A stretch of 64,000 nt of DNA from Dipylidium caninum. Lineage: Eukaryota; Platyhelminthes; Cestoda; Cyclophyllidea; Dipylidiidae. The DNA lies in NCBI GenBank assembly GCA_017562135.1, contig QEYB01001406.1:1-64000 (forward strand). The letters run 5' to 3'. Under the pieces are notes generated by a model. The model saw nothing but the letters and a program-made list of their open reading frames with translations. It did no database searches and was not told where the DNA came from. This document shows, in pieces, positions 41,101-52,702 of the stretch. Within the stretch, counting starts at the first letter, position 1; each line of letters starts with the position of its first letter. A program made the position numbers and the translations under genes.

Positions 41101-44100
41101 AAAAGTCGCATAAGGACAGAAAACAAGCGACAGTCGAAGGGCATTAACTCCGACGAATACGGCGGGTGCGATAGAACTTTCCAGTCTAATTCTGCAATTT
41201 TTGACGAGCCCCCAAAGCAGCATGTGTCCCGACATTAGTACCATGCAGTATGATGTCCTTCCCAATGAGCTTCGTTCTTTAAGTCATCCAGTTACTGACA
41301 ACACTTCCCCAAATTCAAAGTCAAATTTGCTTTCGTGGTGGAAAGGCTCGGTTCTCCGGTTCCACAATCTGCCCCTTTCCCCACGACTTTTCGCAGGCAA
41401 TTCACTTTTCATCCCCAGTTGTCAGCCGGTTCAAGAGGGGCGCGATTTTGTTGCGAACAGGCAGAGAAGAGCACATGACTCGACAACCCTAATTCTTCTG
41501 AGTTCATTCATGTCCCACCCATCTTGAATATTTTCACACTAATCCTTCCTTCCGCATACAGTCCGCAGTGGTTTGTTGAGCTGAATTAGGCCTTTCTGCG
41601 ATCTCCGATGTTGTAAGAAAAGGCTGTCGCTCCAACATGGCCTCAACAACATCATCGCCAATCAAAGGCGGTCGCTAAAAACGTGGCTCATCAGAAAGGT
41701 CGCAATCACCTCTTTTATATATCTTCTACATGTCTTCTCAGAAAATTTGCCTTCGCCCCACGCCTTCAATAATCTTCCACATGCTTCTGCAGCATTTATT
41801 CCTTGTCGAATTTCGTGTAAAATACAGTGGCCATGGCTACATTATCGCTCCACACTTAAGTTTAACGTGAGCCAACTTTGTTTGGGTTAATTTGTTTCTT
41901 AAGTAGGCAGACATTAAGTTCGCTGAACATGCGCCAAATAAACATGTGATATACGTCGAAACTTGTTGTTCTAAAAACGATCTGAGCTTTCGGGTAGATT
42001 TTATATTTTGTCCCCGTAGAAGAAATGAAGGCGGAGTGTAAAGGAGTAAACAATTACACATACCAGTGTTATCATCGGTAGTCTCAATATTTCTAAAAAG
42101 AAAAAGAAAATAGCCAATAATTCAGAAACAAATATGTCAAACACGATGCTTCCACGCCAATGCTCCTCTAATTCGGCTATTTTTAGACGAGTTTGCTTGC
42201 GTATGACAAGATAGTGTGAAGGTACAAGGGCAGTATTCCTTACATTTTTAAGCACTTATTCAACCGACAGCTGTTAAGATGACCTCCTTATTTGTTTTAG
42301 CTTGTCTTTTGCCTTGTAACCCTTGTTTTTTTTTAACGGTTATGATGCGAGGAAGTTATAGGCGCTCGTGTCGCCAATAAGTAAATGTAACTAATGAGAA
42401 ACAATTAACATGCGAACACACTCATCTCATCAACTTTTAACGCTGAACACGGTTTAAGAAGTGAATGTAATTCTTATTAAAATCGGCCCAGAAAGAAAAC
42501 GTCATATGCATTAACATTGCCTTAGTTATTATATTTTCATCAGTAGTATGAATGGTAAAAAGTAATAACTTGCCTGCCTCATCAAGTCGGTAATAGGTAG
42601 CCGAAGAGCTTGGGACGGACGAACCTCGAAATGCATATTCCTCACCTGCACCCAACCCGGCAGCTGGTTCGCCCTTAGGTCCAGCAATAGCTGTCAATGC
42701 TTCTGTCGCAGCATTCGTCGGCGTCGCCGTCATTGTGCCGCGAGTGGCAGAGGGCGATTGAGCGGTGCGCCAAATAGACATACCAGGCGCAGTCGATGGT
42801 ACGGCTTGAAGAGGGGTTTCGAGCATCGTAACGGTGTCACCGTGATCGGACTGGTGAATTCGACTAACACTGGGCCCCGAACCCAAATAAGTCAGTTGCG
42901 TGGCCATTTGGTGGATGTCACGGATTATTAAAGGTGCCAGCTCTTCTTCATCGTTTCGTCGTCCTCACTTCTGGAAGTACTGATGGACGCCTCATCGTTA
43001 GATGGGGAAGAAGTGGCGTAATTTGAATTGTTAGAGGAGACTTTGGCGACGAAGGGTTTGGAAGCCTCACTGGCAAAACCGAGAAGAGCCAGATTCTTTA
43101 ATAATTCGCAACCAATTGCACCACAGCCAACCTGGAGAAAAGGAAAAAAATCCACTTTAAATGCATGGGATTAAGGAACTATTGTCAAGAATTTTTCTAA
43201 GGTATTTCCTAAGAGTTTAAGACGTGTTTACAAGCAAGTTTTCCGAGAAAGCGAAAGCCATTGATACAATATTTGTACATTTAAGAAATTTAACCAGGTA
43301 GATTCCTTTTGAGAGGGGAAAAGCAATTTTTAAGGAACAAAAACAAAAAATTAGCCGTTAAAATGCAATTTTTGACGAAAACGTCAAAGTACGGGGAGAA
43401 TATCATAGAGAATGATTTTAACTCCTACGAATGAAAGAGTTTATTTAAGGGACTTTCAGGAAACTTGATAGAAGGTAATGATTCCATTATCCGTCGCATG
43501 GGGTAGAGGTTCAAAGGATATTTGTTATATTTTTTCTTAGGCGCCTGGGTAAGAGAAGCAGCTGTGGTAGGAGATCACTGCAATATTTTAAGGTATCATA
43601 AAAGTGTACGTGAGAAGGCCAAATTATGGGTATAAATCTGATACCATATTGTTTCACATTAAAAAAAATCCTATGTGTAAAAGTGATTAAAATAGCTACC
43701 GGATATAGCAGCCAGTCGGGATGAAGTCGTGGTAGGAGAACGTCTCAAAAGGAGTTTAAAATATAGAAAGATAAGATGTCAGTTAAATTTTAACCTACCA
43801 TGAAAGCGCTAGCTTTAGCCAATCTTTCCATGTTCTGAGCCCCGATGCAAGTGACCAAAGGACCGTAGCGGGAGCTTCAAGAGGTAAAGAGTGATATTAA
43901 ATTGGAATTCCTATTCCTTTGCGACTGTCAGTCTACACAAAGGTAATTACAACCAGGTAGCAAAGGCGAATGGCACCGGCATTGCTATCTAAATGACTAT
44001 TTAGAAATTGTATAGGGAATAGGATGAGCACTAGTTGGCCTTGCGGGTTCAAGAGACCACACGTTACCAGTCTTTCAAATCTTCTACAGACTACCGCCAA

Positions 44101-47100
44101 TGTATTCTCAGATGGGCACAAAAACACGGAAAATTAAGATCGGCATGTGGCAAAAGAATGTGACTTGGACTTAGCGACAAGAATATGAATTTTAATTCAA
44201 AAGACGATATAATAATAACCGAGTAAACTTCTGTTTACTGTCTTACTTTATGGAGTGTTCAGAAGCGTTTTGAAAATGCGACGGTACCAAAGAGTCGACG
44301 CCAAGATACACCTGTGGAAAAAAATTGTTCAGTCAAATGATGACAAGAAAAAAGGCGACTGTAATTAAAATGAAAAAGTTGAAGTTACCCATTGATTGAG
44401 AGGTGTGAAGCTCTCGGTGACCGCCTTAATAACTTCCTGGGCGGCTACACCACCGAAAAATGAGCAGAGGGGAGCCAAATGCCCCCGAAAGGTGAAGCTC
44501 ATTTTTTCCATGAACACAAGATCAATCTTGAGGGAAAAGAATCAGAGGATGATAACCACAATCTACTGCCCAAAACAATATTTACTGAAATTATTATTAA
44601 GGCTACCGAGATACCGATGCACTATCTCTCAACATCCTAATTCCGTTCTAGCTCCGAAATAGATAAACTCTTAGACAACCTCTCAAATTGGTGATAAATC
44701 TTCTCTGTAAGAATGCGAATTTGGTTCTTACGAAATAAAATACTGCAGAATAATACACGGAAATGGCGACATTTCACGAGAAAAAGAGTAGCAAATTCGC
44801 GGTGGCTTCCGTTCTTATACCTATCTCGAATTTTGCGAAATAGACGAGCATGAACTGACAAAAAGATTCGGTATCGAAAGTAATGATTTACCTCAGAAAG
44901 ACAATCAAAGAATATTAAGAGAATTAATTAATCAAGGATGAAAAATCGGATAGCGTTCGAAATGCACTTTCGTGAGATGCGACGCAATATCTGAAGCGAA
45001 TTTCCATAAAATGCAGTTAAAACGATTCTACACTGGAGGGACTTAAGCAATCTATGAAACAGTCAACTTTGTCATGCTGCAGCTTCACCACAACATTATT
45101 AAAAATTTCGAATCAAAGGAAAAACTCATAGACAGATCACATACAATTAATCACCTTTTCACCGCAATAATACGTGCAGACTGCAATACGTTACGAAAAG
45201 AATACCCAAACCGCTGTGTAAATCAGCAAAAAATTATAAAACTTGCGCTAAGTTTAACTGGAAATGAACATTCGCTTAATATTATGAGAAGCACTTTTAT
45301 TTTTTTTCAACTAATGTCTCCTAGGAAATATTTCATGAAAGCAATGGTTAAAAAGGAGTAAACGAACTGCAACCTACTTCCATACCAGGAATACGGAACC
45401 GTTTCGCCAATTTGCAAAACATTTTTGAATCCTTTTTTCCCCTAGAATAAGGCAAGAATTAACACCACTAGCTAACGACAAATATCTAAAAGGCGATTGC
45501 CAAAAAAATAAATAAGTTGTTTGCAAACGTAGAGAGCTACTTTATCCAGTAATGCTAAAACATTCAGCGATGAATGCCCTCAGGTGAAACAGAGGATAGA
45601 CGAATATTTACTTACCAGGCTTTCGGAAATCTTCTTCTAGCGTAAATGAACGCCATAAGAGTTAGAAAAGCCACATGCATCTGAAGGGATGACTGTCAAC
45701 ACAAGAAAAGAGGTCAGACAATGATGCCCATCGGAAAGAAATCATACAAATACTCACATCCGGATTTACGAGATCCGTGGTACAAATCTTTGGATTTTCA
45801 AGTTGCTGTGCAAGGGTAAACTACAATATGGAAAAAAGAAACAATAATTCTACTTATTATTCAGCAAGGAGACGTAGTATATCTCGTTCGGGAAGTTTCG
45901 TACGTGAGAGATTTTGTGTGAACGCTTGACTTCAGTCGCTAGACCGTCACCAGCAAATTTTCCGAAGCTGCGCGTATCAATATTTAGTTCCAGGGTACGA
46001 GGAGATAGATCTTTACAGGGATATAGTTTAAAGACGAATGTAACCTCTGACATACCTCTCACTTCAACTGTTTTATTATTTAGCTCAACCATCCCACTAA
46101 CTTCATGAAAGGTAAGCAGACCGCGATCGGGTATTTTGTGCTGACCGAGGCCTTTAATCACCAGTTTGGGCTTTTCGGCCTGCAATTTAAAAGATAACGA
46201 CAATATAATATAGTAAGAAAATATCGAACTGTTGCGGATCGAAAGGTGAAAAAGTAGAGTCCAAGAAATCAAATTGTGCGATAGACTTTTTGTCGATGAT
46301 AAAATTTTACTTATATATAATAGTAGCTGCAGTTTAACAAATCAAGTGCAATGAAAGGCTTACATTTTCGATGCTCTCAATAAAAAAAGACTCTGGAGGC
46401 TCTTCATCCGGGGGCCCAAACTCAATTTCGTGACCAAAGTCACAAAACACGTTTCCGAAGACTCCAAATGAATTTGCATACACGAACTGCGAAACGAAGG
46501 AAGTCTTCCGTACAGCAAACAGGCTTACCTTAATGTGATGCTGCCTGCAGTAATTGTTCAAAAGAGCAGCAAAGAACAAATGACAATCAGTTAAAACTAT
46601 ACACTAAACGTAAGAGGAAAATAAGTGGAATTTGAAAATGAGGGTAATACTTGAACATCACACATGGATAAGGAGTTCAGTTGTTGAATGACCCCAACAC
46701 TTGGCGTGGTTAAGAAATTAGTTTTAATACTGACAACAACGTAGGGGTTTAGTTTTTCTAGGCAGTGTCGACTCGCTTCAGCCCTAAAATTATGTAAGAA
46801 TTCTATTAAAAGAATGGTTACCTTGTTCTTCTCTGATCGACATCCTCAGGACGTATATAAAACTGAGTGGCCAAGTCCCCAACAGAACATATAGTTGAAT
46901 CATCAAGGATCAACTCTTTTACACCAGCAAGAACCAAATTCTTAGCTACGTGGAATAATAGAGGGTCAAATAAGGAAAAGAGGTACAGTACCGATTTCAA
47001 TGCCGACACCACCCAATCCGCATATAAGAACAGTTGAGTTCGAAAGGCGCACCATGGCGTTATCGCCAATAACGTACCGCTGACGACTGAAGACGTAGAC

Positions 47101-47159
47101 ATAAGTAATGGATGAGCTTTACCTATAAAAACTGTCATCGATTTCTTCCGACCGTAGAG
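29042..47159 (-). CDS. UBA6: UBA6-like ubiquitin-activating enzyme E1
   Basis: E1 enzymes adenylate the ubiquitin C-terminus with ATP and carry it as a thioester to E2s. Identified exons, 5' to 3': 47123-47159, 46992-47086, 46822-46945, 46651-46783, 46529-46603, 46364-46486, 45904-46179, 45758-45820, 45616-45692, 45378-45441, 44389-44526, 44247-44311, 43799-43874, 42969 or 43071-43131, 40038-40310 (or to 40338), 39602-39951, 38664-38930, 38521-38572, 38383-38446, 36082-36347, 31264-31343, 30572-30931, 30317-30411, 29042-29169. Junctions are in phase except the last. UBA6 rather than UBA1 is chosen because [34 protein letters not shown] and SFTIWDRW follow the UBA6 versions as I know them. The start-codon exon upstream of 47159 was not found. 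Introns run from 36 nt to 4.7 kb. The last-exon frame break is described separately. Confidence 0.93.
30317..31343 (-). CDS. UBA6: UBA6 exons 21-23: end of the adenylation half and ubiquitin-fold domain
   Basis: 31264-31343 reads [20 protein letters not shown]. 30572-30931 reads NLRSAMYGI then [19 protein letters not shown] and [10 protein letters not shown], the hallmark KxIAGKIIPAxATTTAxVxGL motif, followed by [10 protein letters not shown] at the start of the C-terminal ubiquitin-fold domain that recruits E2s. 30317-30411 reads [20 protein letters not shown] then KFQFNLNK. Donor of the last is gtaagt after AAGCC, leaving two bases (phase 2). Confidence 0.95.
31344..36081. other. large UBA6 intron
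   Basis: A 4.7 kb AT-rich intron between the codon halves of SSDC. Flanking phases match (T at the donor side, GT at the acceptor side), so no exon needs to be inferred inside. Open frames within it (for example 33351-33737, 33734-33955, 34660-34899, 35629-35901) have no domain signature. It contains a G-rich motif at 33177-33195 and a C6/G7 hairpin-like palindrome near 33682-33698. Confidence 0.8.
33177..33195 (+). other. putative G-quadruplex motif in a UBA6 intron
   Basis: G-run pattern GG A GGGG T GGGGGGG A GGG. On the plus strand, so antisense to UBA6 transcription. Confidence 0.5.
36082..38930 (-). CDS. UBA6: UBA6 exons 17-20: second catalytic-cysteine half-domain (SCCH)
   Basis: Exon 38664-38930 ends with [19 protein letters not shown]. 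38521-38572 is a 52-nt exon reading [17 protein letters not shown]. 38383-38446 (64 nt) reads [17 protein letters not shown], matching the E1 FWxxPKRxPxPxxFD motif. 36082-36347 starts [13 protein letters not shown] and contains [19 protein letters not shown]. Phases 0-1-2-1 are complementary throughout. The small exons were found by extending the family alignment across introns. The intron at 36348-38382 holds no feature I recognise. Confidence 0.92.
39602..39951 (-). CDS. UBA6: UBA6 exon 16: catalytic cysteine exon
   Basis: This exon reads [35 protein letters not shown] and [16 protein letters not shown] and ends WAREK at a gtgatt donor. The Cys of YCTLKSFP (codon at 39659-39661) is the residue that forms the ubiquitin thioester in E1 enzymes. 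The GTKGHTQV strand belongs to the adenylation half. A Ser/Gly-rich loop ([11 protein letters not shown]) precedes the active site. All key residues are present, so the exon itself is intact. Confidence 0.95.
40038..43131 (-). CDS. UBA6: UBA6 exons 14-15: active adenylation half, with a lineage-specific insertion
   Basis: The exon ending at 43131 opens with the ATP-binding glycine motif [19 protein letters not shown]. The next recognised exon reads [14 protein letters not shown] then [17 protein letters not shown], including the Asp and Arg residues used for Mg-ATP and ubiquitin adenylate. Between LLGF and ITVTDMD, where UBA6 has only about a dozen residues, this gene carries a Ser/Thr/Asn/Ala-rich insert of tens of residues. 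Two gtgagg donors (exon ending at 43071 or 42969), both phase 1, can join an acceptor giving an exon end at 40310 with the frame kept. The roughly 2.7 kb intron holds a mariner relic. Confidence 0.88.
40944..41834 (-). mobile_element. mariner-family transposase relic (copy 2) within a UBA6 intron
   Basis: On the minus strand a near-complete but frameshifted mariner transposase can be followed. It shows the N-terminal helix-turn-helix region ([20 protein letters not shown] then [11 protein letters not shown]), then [20 protein letters not shown] and TSEIAER (second paired-like subdomain), the MNSEEL region, the catalytic DD34D tail region ([16 protein letters not shown]), [20 protein letters not shown] and the end [17 protein letters not shown] with TAA at 40944-40946. 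Several frameshifts and in-frame stops make it inactive. It lies in the same orientation as the host gene. Terminal inverted repeats were not delimited and should lie outside these limits. Confidence 0.9.
42574..42945 (-). CDS. possible cassette exon of UBA6
   Basis: A 110-plus-codon open frame with disordered-protein composition (for example [14 protein letters not shown] and [17 protein letters not shown]) sits in the intron after the glycine-motif exon. Its 3' end offers a GC donor with strong consensus (GAGGCAG followed by gcaagt), phase 1. Several AG trinucleotide acceptors near 42940-42945 would admit it in phase 1 from the donor at 43071. Phase is thus symmetrical and inclusion would add about 120 residues to the adenylation-domain insert. 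The upstream pyrimidine tract is poor, so splicing is doubtful. Confidence 0.4.
43799..46179 (-). CDS. UBA6: UBA6 exons 7-13: first catalytic-cysteine half-domain (FCCH), helical bundle and linker
   Basis: Exon 45904-46179 carries the FCCH signature ([15 protein letters not shown]). 45758-45820 reads LAQQLENPK, 45616-45692 reads [13 protein letters not shown] and 45378-45441 reads [13 protein letters not shown]. 44389-44526 ends with [20 protein letters not shown], the E1 GGxxAQEVxKA motif that closes the first ThiF half. 44247-44311 reads [10 protein letters not shown], and 43799-43874 reads [10 protein letters not shown] then AFM, leading directly into the second nucleotide-binding half. 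All seven junctions keep phase. The donor of 45904-46179 is gtacga and that of 45378-45441 is gtaggt; both were chosen because the joined protein then aligns without gaps to the family. Confidence 0.9.
46364..47159 (-). CDS. UBA6: UBA6 exons 1-6 (as found): first (inactive) adenylation half
   Basis: These exons encode SEEIDDSFY, then [14 protein letters not shown], then the glycine motif [14 protein letters not shown], then [13 protein letters not shown] and [26 protein letters not shown] and [10 protein letters not shown]. This follows the order of the N-terminal ThiF-like half of E1 enzymes, which supports the fold but lacks the full catalytic set. The intron at 47087-47122 is 36 nt and that at 46487-46528 is 42 nt. 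The 42-nt intron has no stop and keeps the frame, so retention would add 14 residues. The first block (47123-47159) begins with a split codon after tttag, so at least one upstream exon with the start codon is missing from this model. Confidence 0.93.
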
Positions 47160-50100
47160 CTAAATGAACAAGAATTTAACTAGAGCGCACCGAAGTAGAT
47201 AACGCTAGATTGCAATAGGTCAAACAATGTTTTGGCTTATTGTAAGAAAAGCACTTTATATAAACTACAACGATACAAGTATGCAGGGCAGGGAGACCCA
47301 AAAGTACAAACTACCCTGCTGCAAACGTACCCATGGATTCAAAGATGCTTCAGTAAATATTGCACTATTGTTTCTAAATGAAGCAATACGAAATGCGGTA
47401 AGGTTTGGTAAGATTGTATCATCTAGGAAACAAGAGGCAAGAACTTGCATATCAACCAATAATTGGCGCTAGAACTGTAGCTCCTGCACAAAAGAAACGT
47501 TCAAACCTCGTGAGTATAATTAATAATACTATTCTTAAGGCATAAAACAATGGGCAACCCCATGAAAATGTTTTCGACGTCGATACACAAAACGCTTGCA
47601 CACCAAAGGCCAAACTCTACCAATCACCGGGAAGACACGCGATTACCGCCTAATAGGTCGCGCGTTATAAAATCGCCAATAAATTCAACCATATAAAGCG
47701 CGTTAAATGCTTAATACTCAGGAAATAATCATGAATGCTCCTCGTCACAGTGTATCCTGCTGCAGGTTTTTTTAAGTTAGAAATTATTACATACAATCCA
47801 ATACTTGAAAAAGACAAATAAACATTTCCTAATGTAAGCCATTGTTAGCTGTACTGCCAATAACAAGGCGTCTACATCTGCTCTTGGATTTTGTACCCTT
47901 CACCGTATTGCTATAAGGGTAGTTCAGGAAATAAGCAGTTCACAAGGGGGGAGGGTAAACAAATACATTATCACGCGACATGTCACTTACCGCAAGACCT
48001 ACTAGTGTAATGTCCCTCGACGATATCACACATTACATGTCGCGGCTCCCCAAATAATTACCACAGATTAATAAACGTTCTTTTTCAAATAAATTGTTGG
48101 CCCTTCAGCACCACTATTCTATAGAATGAGCTGTCGGGTGGCTTATTTAGAAGCATGTATAGTATATTCAATTAAGGACAAAAAATAGTCTTTCGAGAAT
48201 GGGTGTATCTAAGTTTAATCTTAATATATGTGCTTGTAATATATAGCCATACAAAGTCAGCAATGTTCGAGCCCTTTGAGTCTAATTCATGACATGGGAA
48301 ACATTTTTTTGACCCTCTTTTCTTCCATAGTATCAGTATTGCCGTCCGCTTTGCTTAGAGCTAAAAGTGGTTAATCTTGGCATCTGAAAAGTGTTACGAT
48401 CCCTAACGCTTGTTTTAGATGCAATGTTCTTGTGTAGTTTAATTTCCTTCTTAGAAGATGCACAACTCTCAGTCCCACATCGTGTTTAATAGTCGAGTCC
48501 CGTAATCAGAAAGCATCGTTCGCTCAGACTTCAGCCTGCATTAATTCTTGCTGAATCACGTCTCGCAATTAAATTTCGTACAAGTATGCGAAGGGAAAAG
48601 ATCCATTTTGGTCGGGTGTTTTGGCCTTCGAGAAACTTATCAACGCTGCAGACAACTGCCATCGGTATACGGAAGTGTGGGGAGGAGGGAAACATGTCTA
48701 ACTACAAGGAAATTTGTTTTTTTCGTTGAATGATTAGGAGACTCCTCCCTATGATTTCACAGTAGAGTATTGCCCTTTTTATGAAAAAATAATTTTTGTG
48801 TTAAATTATTTGTCGACGCGAGGCTATCATGCAATCACTTTAATGTCTAAACGAAATACTTGCTAAAGTCCTCATTTGACGCGAAAGTTGGCTTTAAAGC
48901 AGTGCCCGCTTGACACATTTGCGTCAATGCCAATCTCTCGGCAACCCGATCATCTGACGCTCCGAGTTCAAGATGTTTGCGAAATATTCAGGCAACTTTT
49001 GCCTTCAAGAGTTCACGAGTGTTTTGCCGTCTCTTTGCCAGTGGGATGCGTAACGAAGGAGTGTGAGAGTAGACTGATGTATATTGTTAATTTATTCATT
49101 GTTTTGGCACCAATGACGATCTTCAAGGCATTTCAGACGATCACTTACGTAGGAGTCGGGTAGTTTGCTGCCACTTGTTAGTAGCATTTAGTGTCTGGTA
49201 GGCTACGCTACTCCACACCCGATGATTTCAACCAAATTGAATTCATTACAATTCACCTCGCCCATCTGCATCATGCTACATTGTCTCTGTCGGTGCCTTA
49301 AAATCAGAAAGTTGTTCCAAAATCCTCTCCTCTACGAAATTTCTTTTCCAATTTTGTTTCTTACATTTTTAATTTGAGATGGAATCGGAGGCTTCCCACT
49401 TGCACACTGATCCCATAATCGTAACCTACAGGCAGTAGATTCCAATTTTTATTTCCCTCCCAGGGTGTCACTCCCCAGGTCAGGTGGCCTCCATTAGCCT
49501 CCTGCATGCCCATTAATTTCCGGTCATTTACTGCTTCCTCCCATTGCCCCTTTTTTCCGAATCTCCGCCATAAGATTCATCCAAATGTAACCACTTTTTC
49601 AAAACGTCCTCATCATGCACGAGTGTTGGACACTTCGTAAAAAAAGTGTCACCCTTTAAACACCAATTGACTAGGTTGAAGTGAGTTTAGGAGGTGGCAC
49701 TAACGGACGAAATGCCCCATTCCCCTGAGTGTTCATTGCATACGCACGACAATGAGACTGCGAGGCGGAGTGTGTTGCTAGGCGATCTCAGTCTGAATCA
49801 GTTCCTAATAAATAAATTAGACCTCTTATGGGCGAACAGTAATAGTTGCCCTTTAAAATGGGAGGGCTGTTTCATGCCGACCCATTTGTTATCCAGGGAG
49901 ATTTTGACATTTTTTTCCTTTCTGAAGGGTCGCCCTGTGGACATTCCCAAGCCAATGCACTGTCCGAGTTGCCTCTGGAGACGTAATCAGCCATTATCAT
50001 GACGGGTTAAAGTTTATTGTCAGCTCACTGACAATCTAAGGAGGCCAAGAGACACTGAGGCGGTGTAGGAAGGCGGAGACGAGAGTTTAGTCTCATTTAA

Positions 50101-50969
50101 ACAAATGCAAGTGTTTACATGTATATCAAAAGGCCCACTTCATACTTGGTCCTTTGGATGTCATTCCCCAAGACTCTACCGGATACCTTTGAAGGCAGGA
50201 AATTTTGATTCTGACAGAAAGACTATCCTCAACCACGTGAATGCGAACATCGCACGAATAAGCATGCGTCCACTTTAATACCTTGTGAAAAGGTTACAGA
50301 GCTTCTGACAATGGAGGAGCTAAAGTGTTGGACATCTTTTCCACCCACTCACGATTTGTATCCCATGACTGAAGGCGAGATCTGCTCCCAAACAGCCACT
50401 GCAAGACTTCTGAATGCAAAATGGCTTATCCGAGTGAATTAGCCAGAGTGGGCGGAGGCTCAATGGCAAATCCCACATGTCGACAGCGTATGCAACCCGC
50501 TGCAGCGATGCACAACACTGCGATTTGATGATTTCGAGAGAGCTTGATGGGAACGGTCCCCGGAGCGGGCGAGAAAGGCAGAACATTCACACACACGCAT
50601 TCACAGGCACCTGTGCTGGTAGTTGAGGAGGAGGAAAACTACTTAAAATAAAATCGCTGCATCTCTATTGCTTCCCAAAAAATAACCTTAAGCATAATTT
50701 TGCCAGCGCCGCGCTGCCACACACGGGGGAGTTGAAGTGGAATTCATTGTGGGGACTGAAAGCTCATTTTACGCAGAAAATCTGATGATGATGTGATTTT
50801 AGCATAATTGCGCATCTCGACTGCGTCGATAGCAAATTCGCCGGCCCCTTGTGGGTTCAGCAGAAGGGAGTGGAGGCGATGGCGCAACTACTTCCCCAGA
50901 ATGTCGAGTGCATTTCACTGCCAATGATTGAGGAGAAGCTGGTGACATACGCATGACCGAGGACAACGC

Positions 50970-50990
50970 CCAGGCAGGCAGGCAGGCAGG
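50970..50990. repeat. (CAGG)n tetranucleotide repeat
   Basis: Five tandem GCAG/CAGG units followed by TAGG. Confidence 0.85.
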
Positions 50991-52702
50991 TAGGCTGCAG
51001 AAGAGGAGGGCGAGAGTTTTCGCTGTGCAGTTGAACACGTTGGCTTTGCAACTTCTCATAGGTCCACACGACTGGCAACAAAACCCATCTTCAGCTGAGG
51101 TCTACTCTTGCGAGGTTGTCTTGAGAAACTTTAGTCAACACATCTGACCAGGAGCGGAGAATGTGGGTGGCGCGGCAAGCAGTGGAGGCGAGAAGGCATT
51201 TGGCTGCCTTGCGTGCCGCCTACGCAGAGACATCAACGTGTTGTGTGGGTCTCACGCTAATCAGGCGGCAACTATTAATGACGGTTGCGAAAATTTTCGA
51301 ATTTCTTCCCCTTACACACGCGAGACTGTGGCAACTCGCTGGGAGAATCCAACTTACCTCAGCGCTGGTGATGGCACAAATTCACCAGACCTTTGCTGTG
51401 CCCCACTACAGTTTTCCTGTTTCCGTCGCCTCATACTCCTCTCTAATCACGGTTTTTCTTGGCTAGACGGGAAAGAACAGAGTAATTATGGTGCTGTTGG
51501 TAGGAGTGCACCAGTTATACGCCATTCTTGAGGCTCAAAGCAAGTCTGGGAAGGTGGACTTTACAAAAGCCTTCGAGGAAGCGAAATTGTGAGACCAGGC
51601 AGCCACTGGCCATTATTTGGGCGGTATTTTCGTGTAGCACGGCGTCAAATGAATTCTAAAATCATCAAGGAATGGGTGAATTTGGAGAGCTCGACTTTGT
51701 TCCACCTGTCCGCCAAGACTATTAAAGTGGTTTTGGACGAAGCGTAAAATGTGGCCGCCAGGAGAAACGAATCAGGCCGACTAAAAGTTGATTACACGAA
51801 ATGCAAAACTGACCACATTTTAAATAGTTCAAAAAGGCTTCTTTAGATTTTAAGTCATCCTGCAATGCATGTAACCTTTCACATCATCGAAATCTGCAAA
51901 GCAGCCTCGAGTGTTACGACCTTGGTCGGTGACGCCGAGGAGTTCCACCATGGGCCCATGGGCCGATTGCTCCACTTCCTCCTCCCAGCTCAGTCCAACT
52001 GCCCTCCACACTGGCAACTGCTCGTGCCCTCTCCGCGGCCCGCGTGCCCCAGTCGGGATGGCAGTCCCTTTCGCGTTAAGACAGCGCCACAGAGACCGGA
52101 CATGTGTCGATCAGCTACGATCAGACTCTGTCTGACTGTGGACGAGAGCCTCACTGGTTGAGAAACGCCTTGGAGTGTTGAATCTCGAGGCAGCATCGCA
52201 TGACTCCCCAGACGACTGGACCATCGCCTGAAACCCTCTGCACGCACGAGTGGAGGCACAAGAATGCCGACTGGTGGGGAGCTGCGCGAACTAGATGCTT
52301 CCACCACGACTAAATTTGGAGCGAAGGCAACCAATGGCCGTACCATCTGCCACGATCGAATTGGAGCTTACGGTCCCCGCGTTGAACTGGTTTGACCCAC
52401 ATCAGACGAGGACATCAGGAGTTGTGCGATAGTGTGGGGGCAGCCTTAGAACTGCCTATTGCGTGCGGTCCCCGCACAGGCGAATGTCGTTTTATGGTTT
52501 CTTCAACTGGCCGCCTTGCCGCTCCCTCGCTGGCAAAACCCTTGCGCGATTTATACCGCGTTCGCGAAATACTCGACAGTAGTTTGACTACTTTCCGCCT
52601 AGTCGATGATCTGCCATGGGCAAACATTCACGACAATTTAATACTCTAAATTAGGGGATGGATTTCAGCCCGCCACAGCCACCCAGGAGCCTGCCTCTCC
52701 GC

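Noticed and set aside
41201..41527. 108-codon plus-strand frame
   Set aside because: Antisense shadow of the second mariner relic.
29042..47159. Assignment of the E1 gene to UBA1 or a SUMO/NEDD8 E1
   Set aside because: It has both adenylation halves and a C-terminal domain in one chain, excluding the split SUMO/NEDD8 E1s, and several diagnostic blocks follow UBA6 rather than UBA1.
48876..49163. 95-codon plus-strand frame
   Set aside because: No family match, no splice context, and no codon or motif support.
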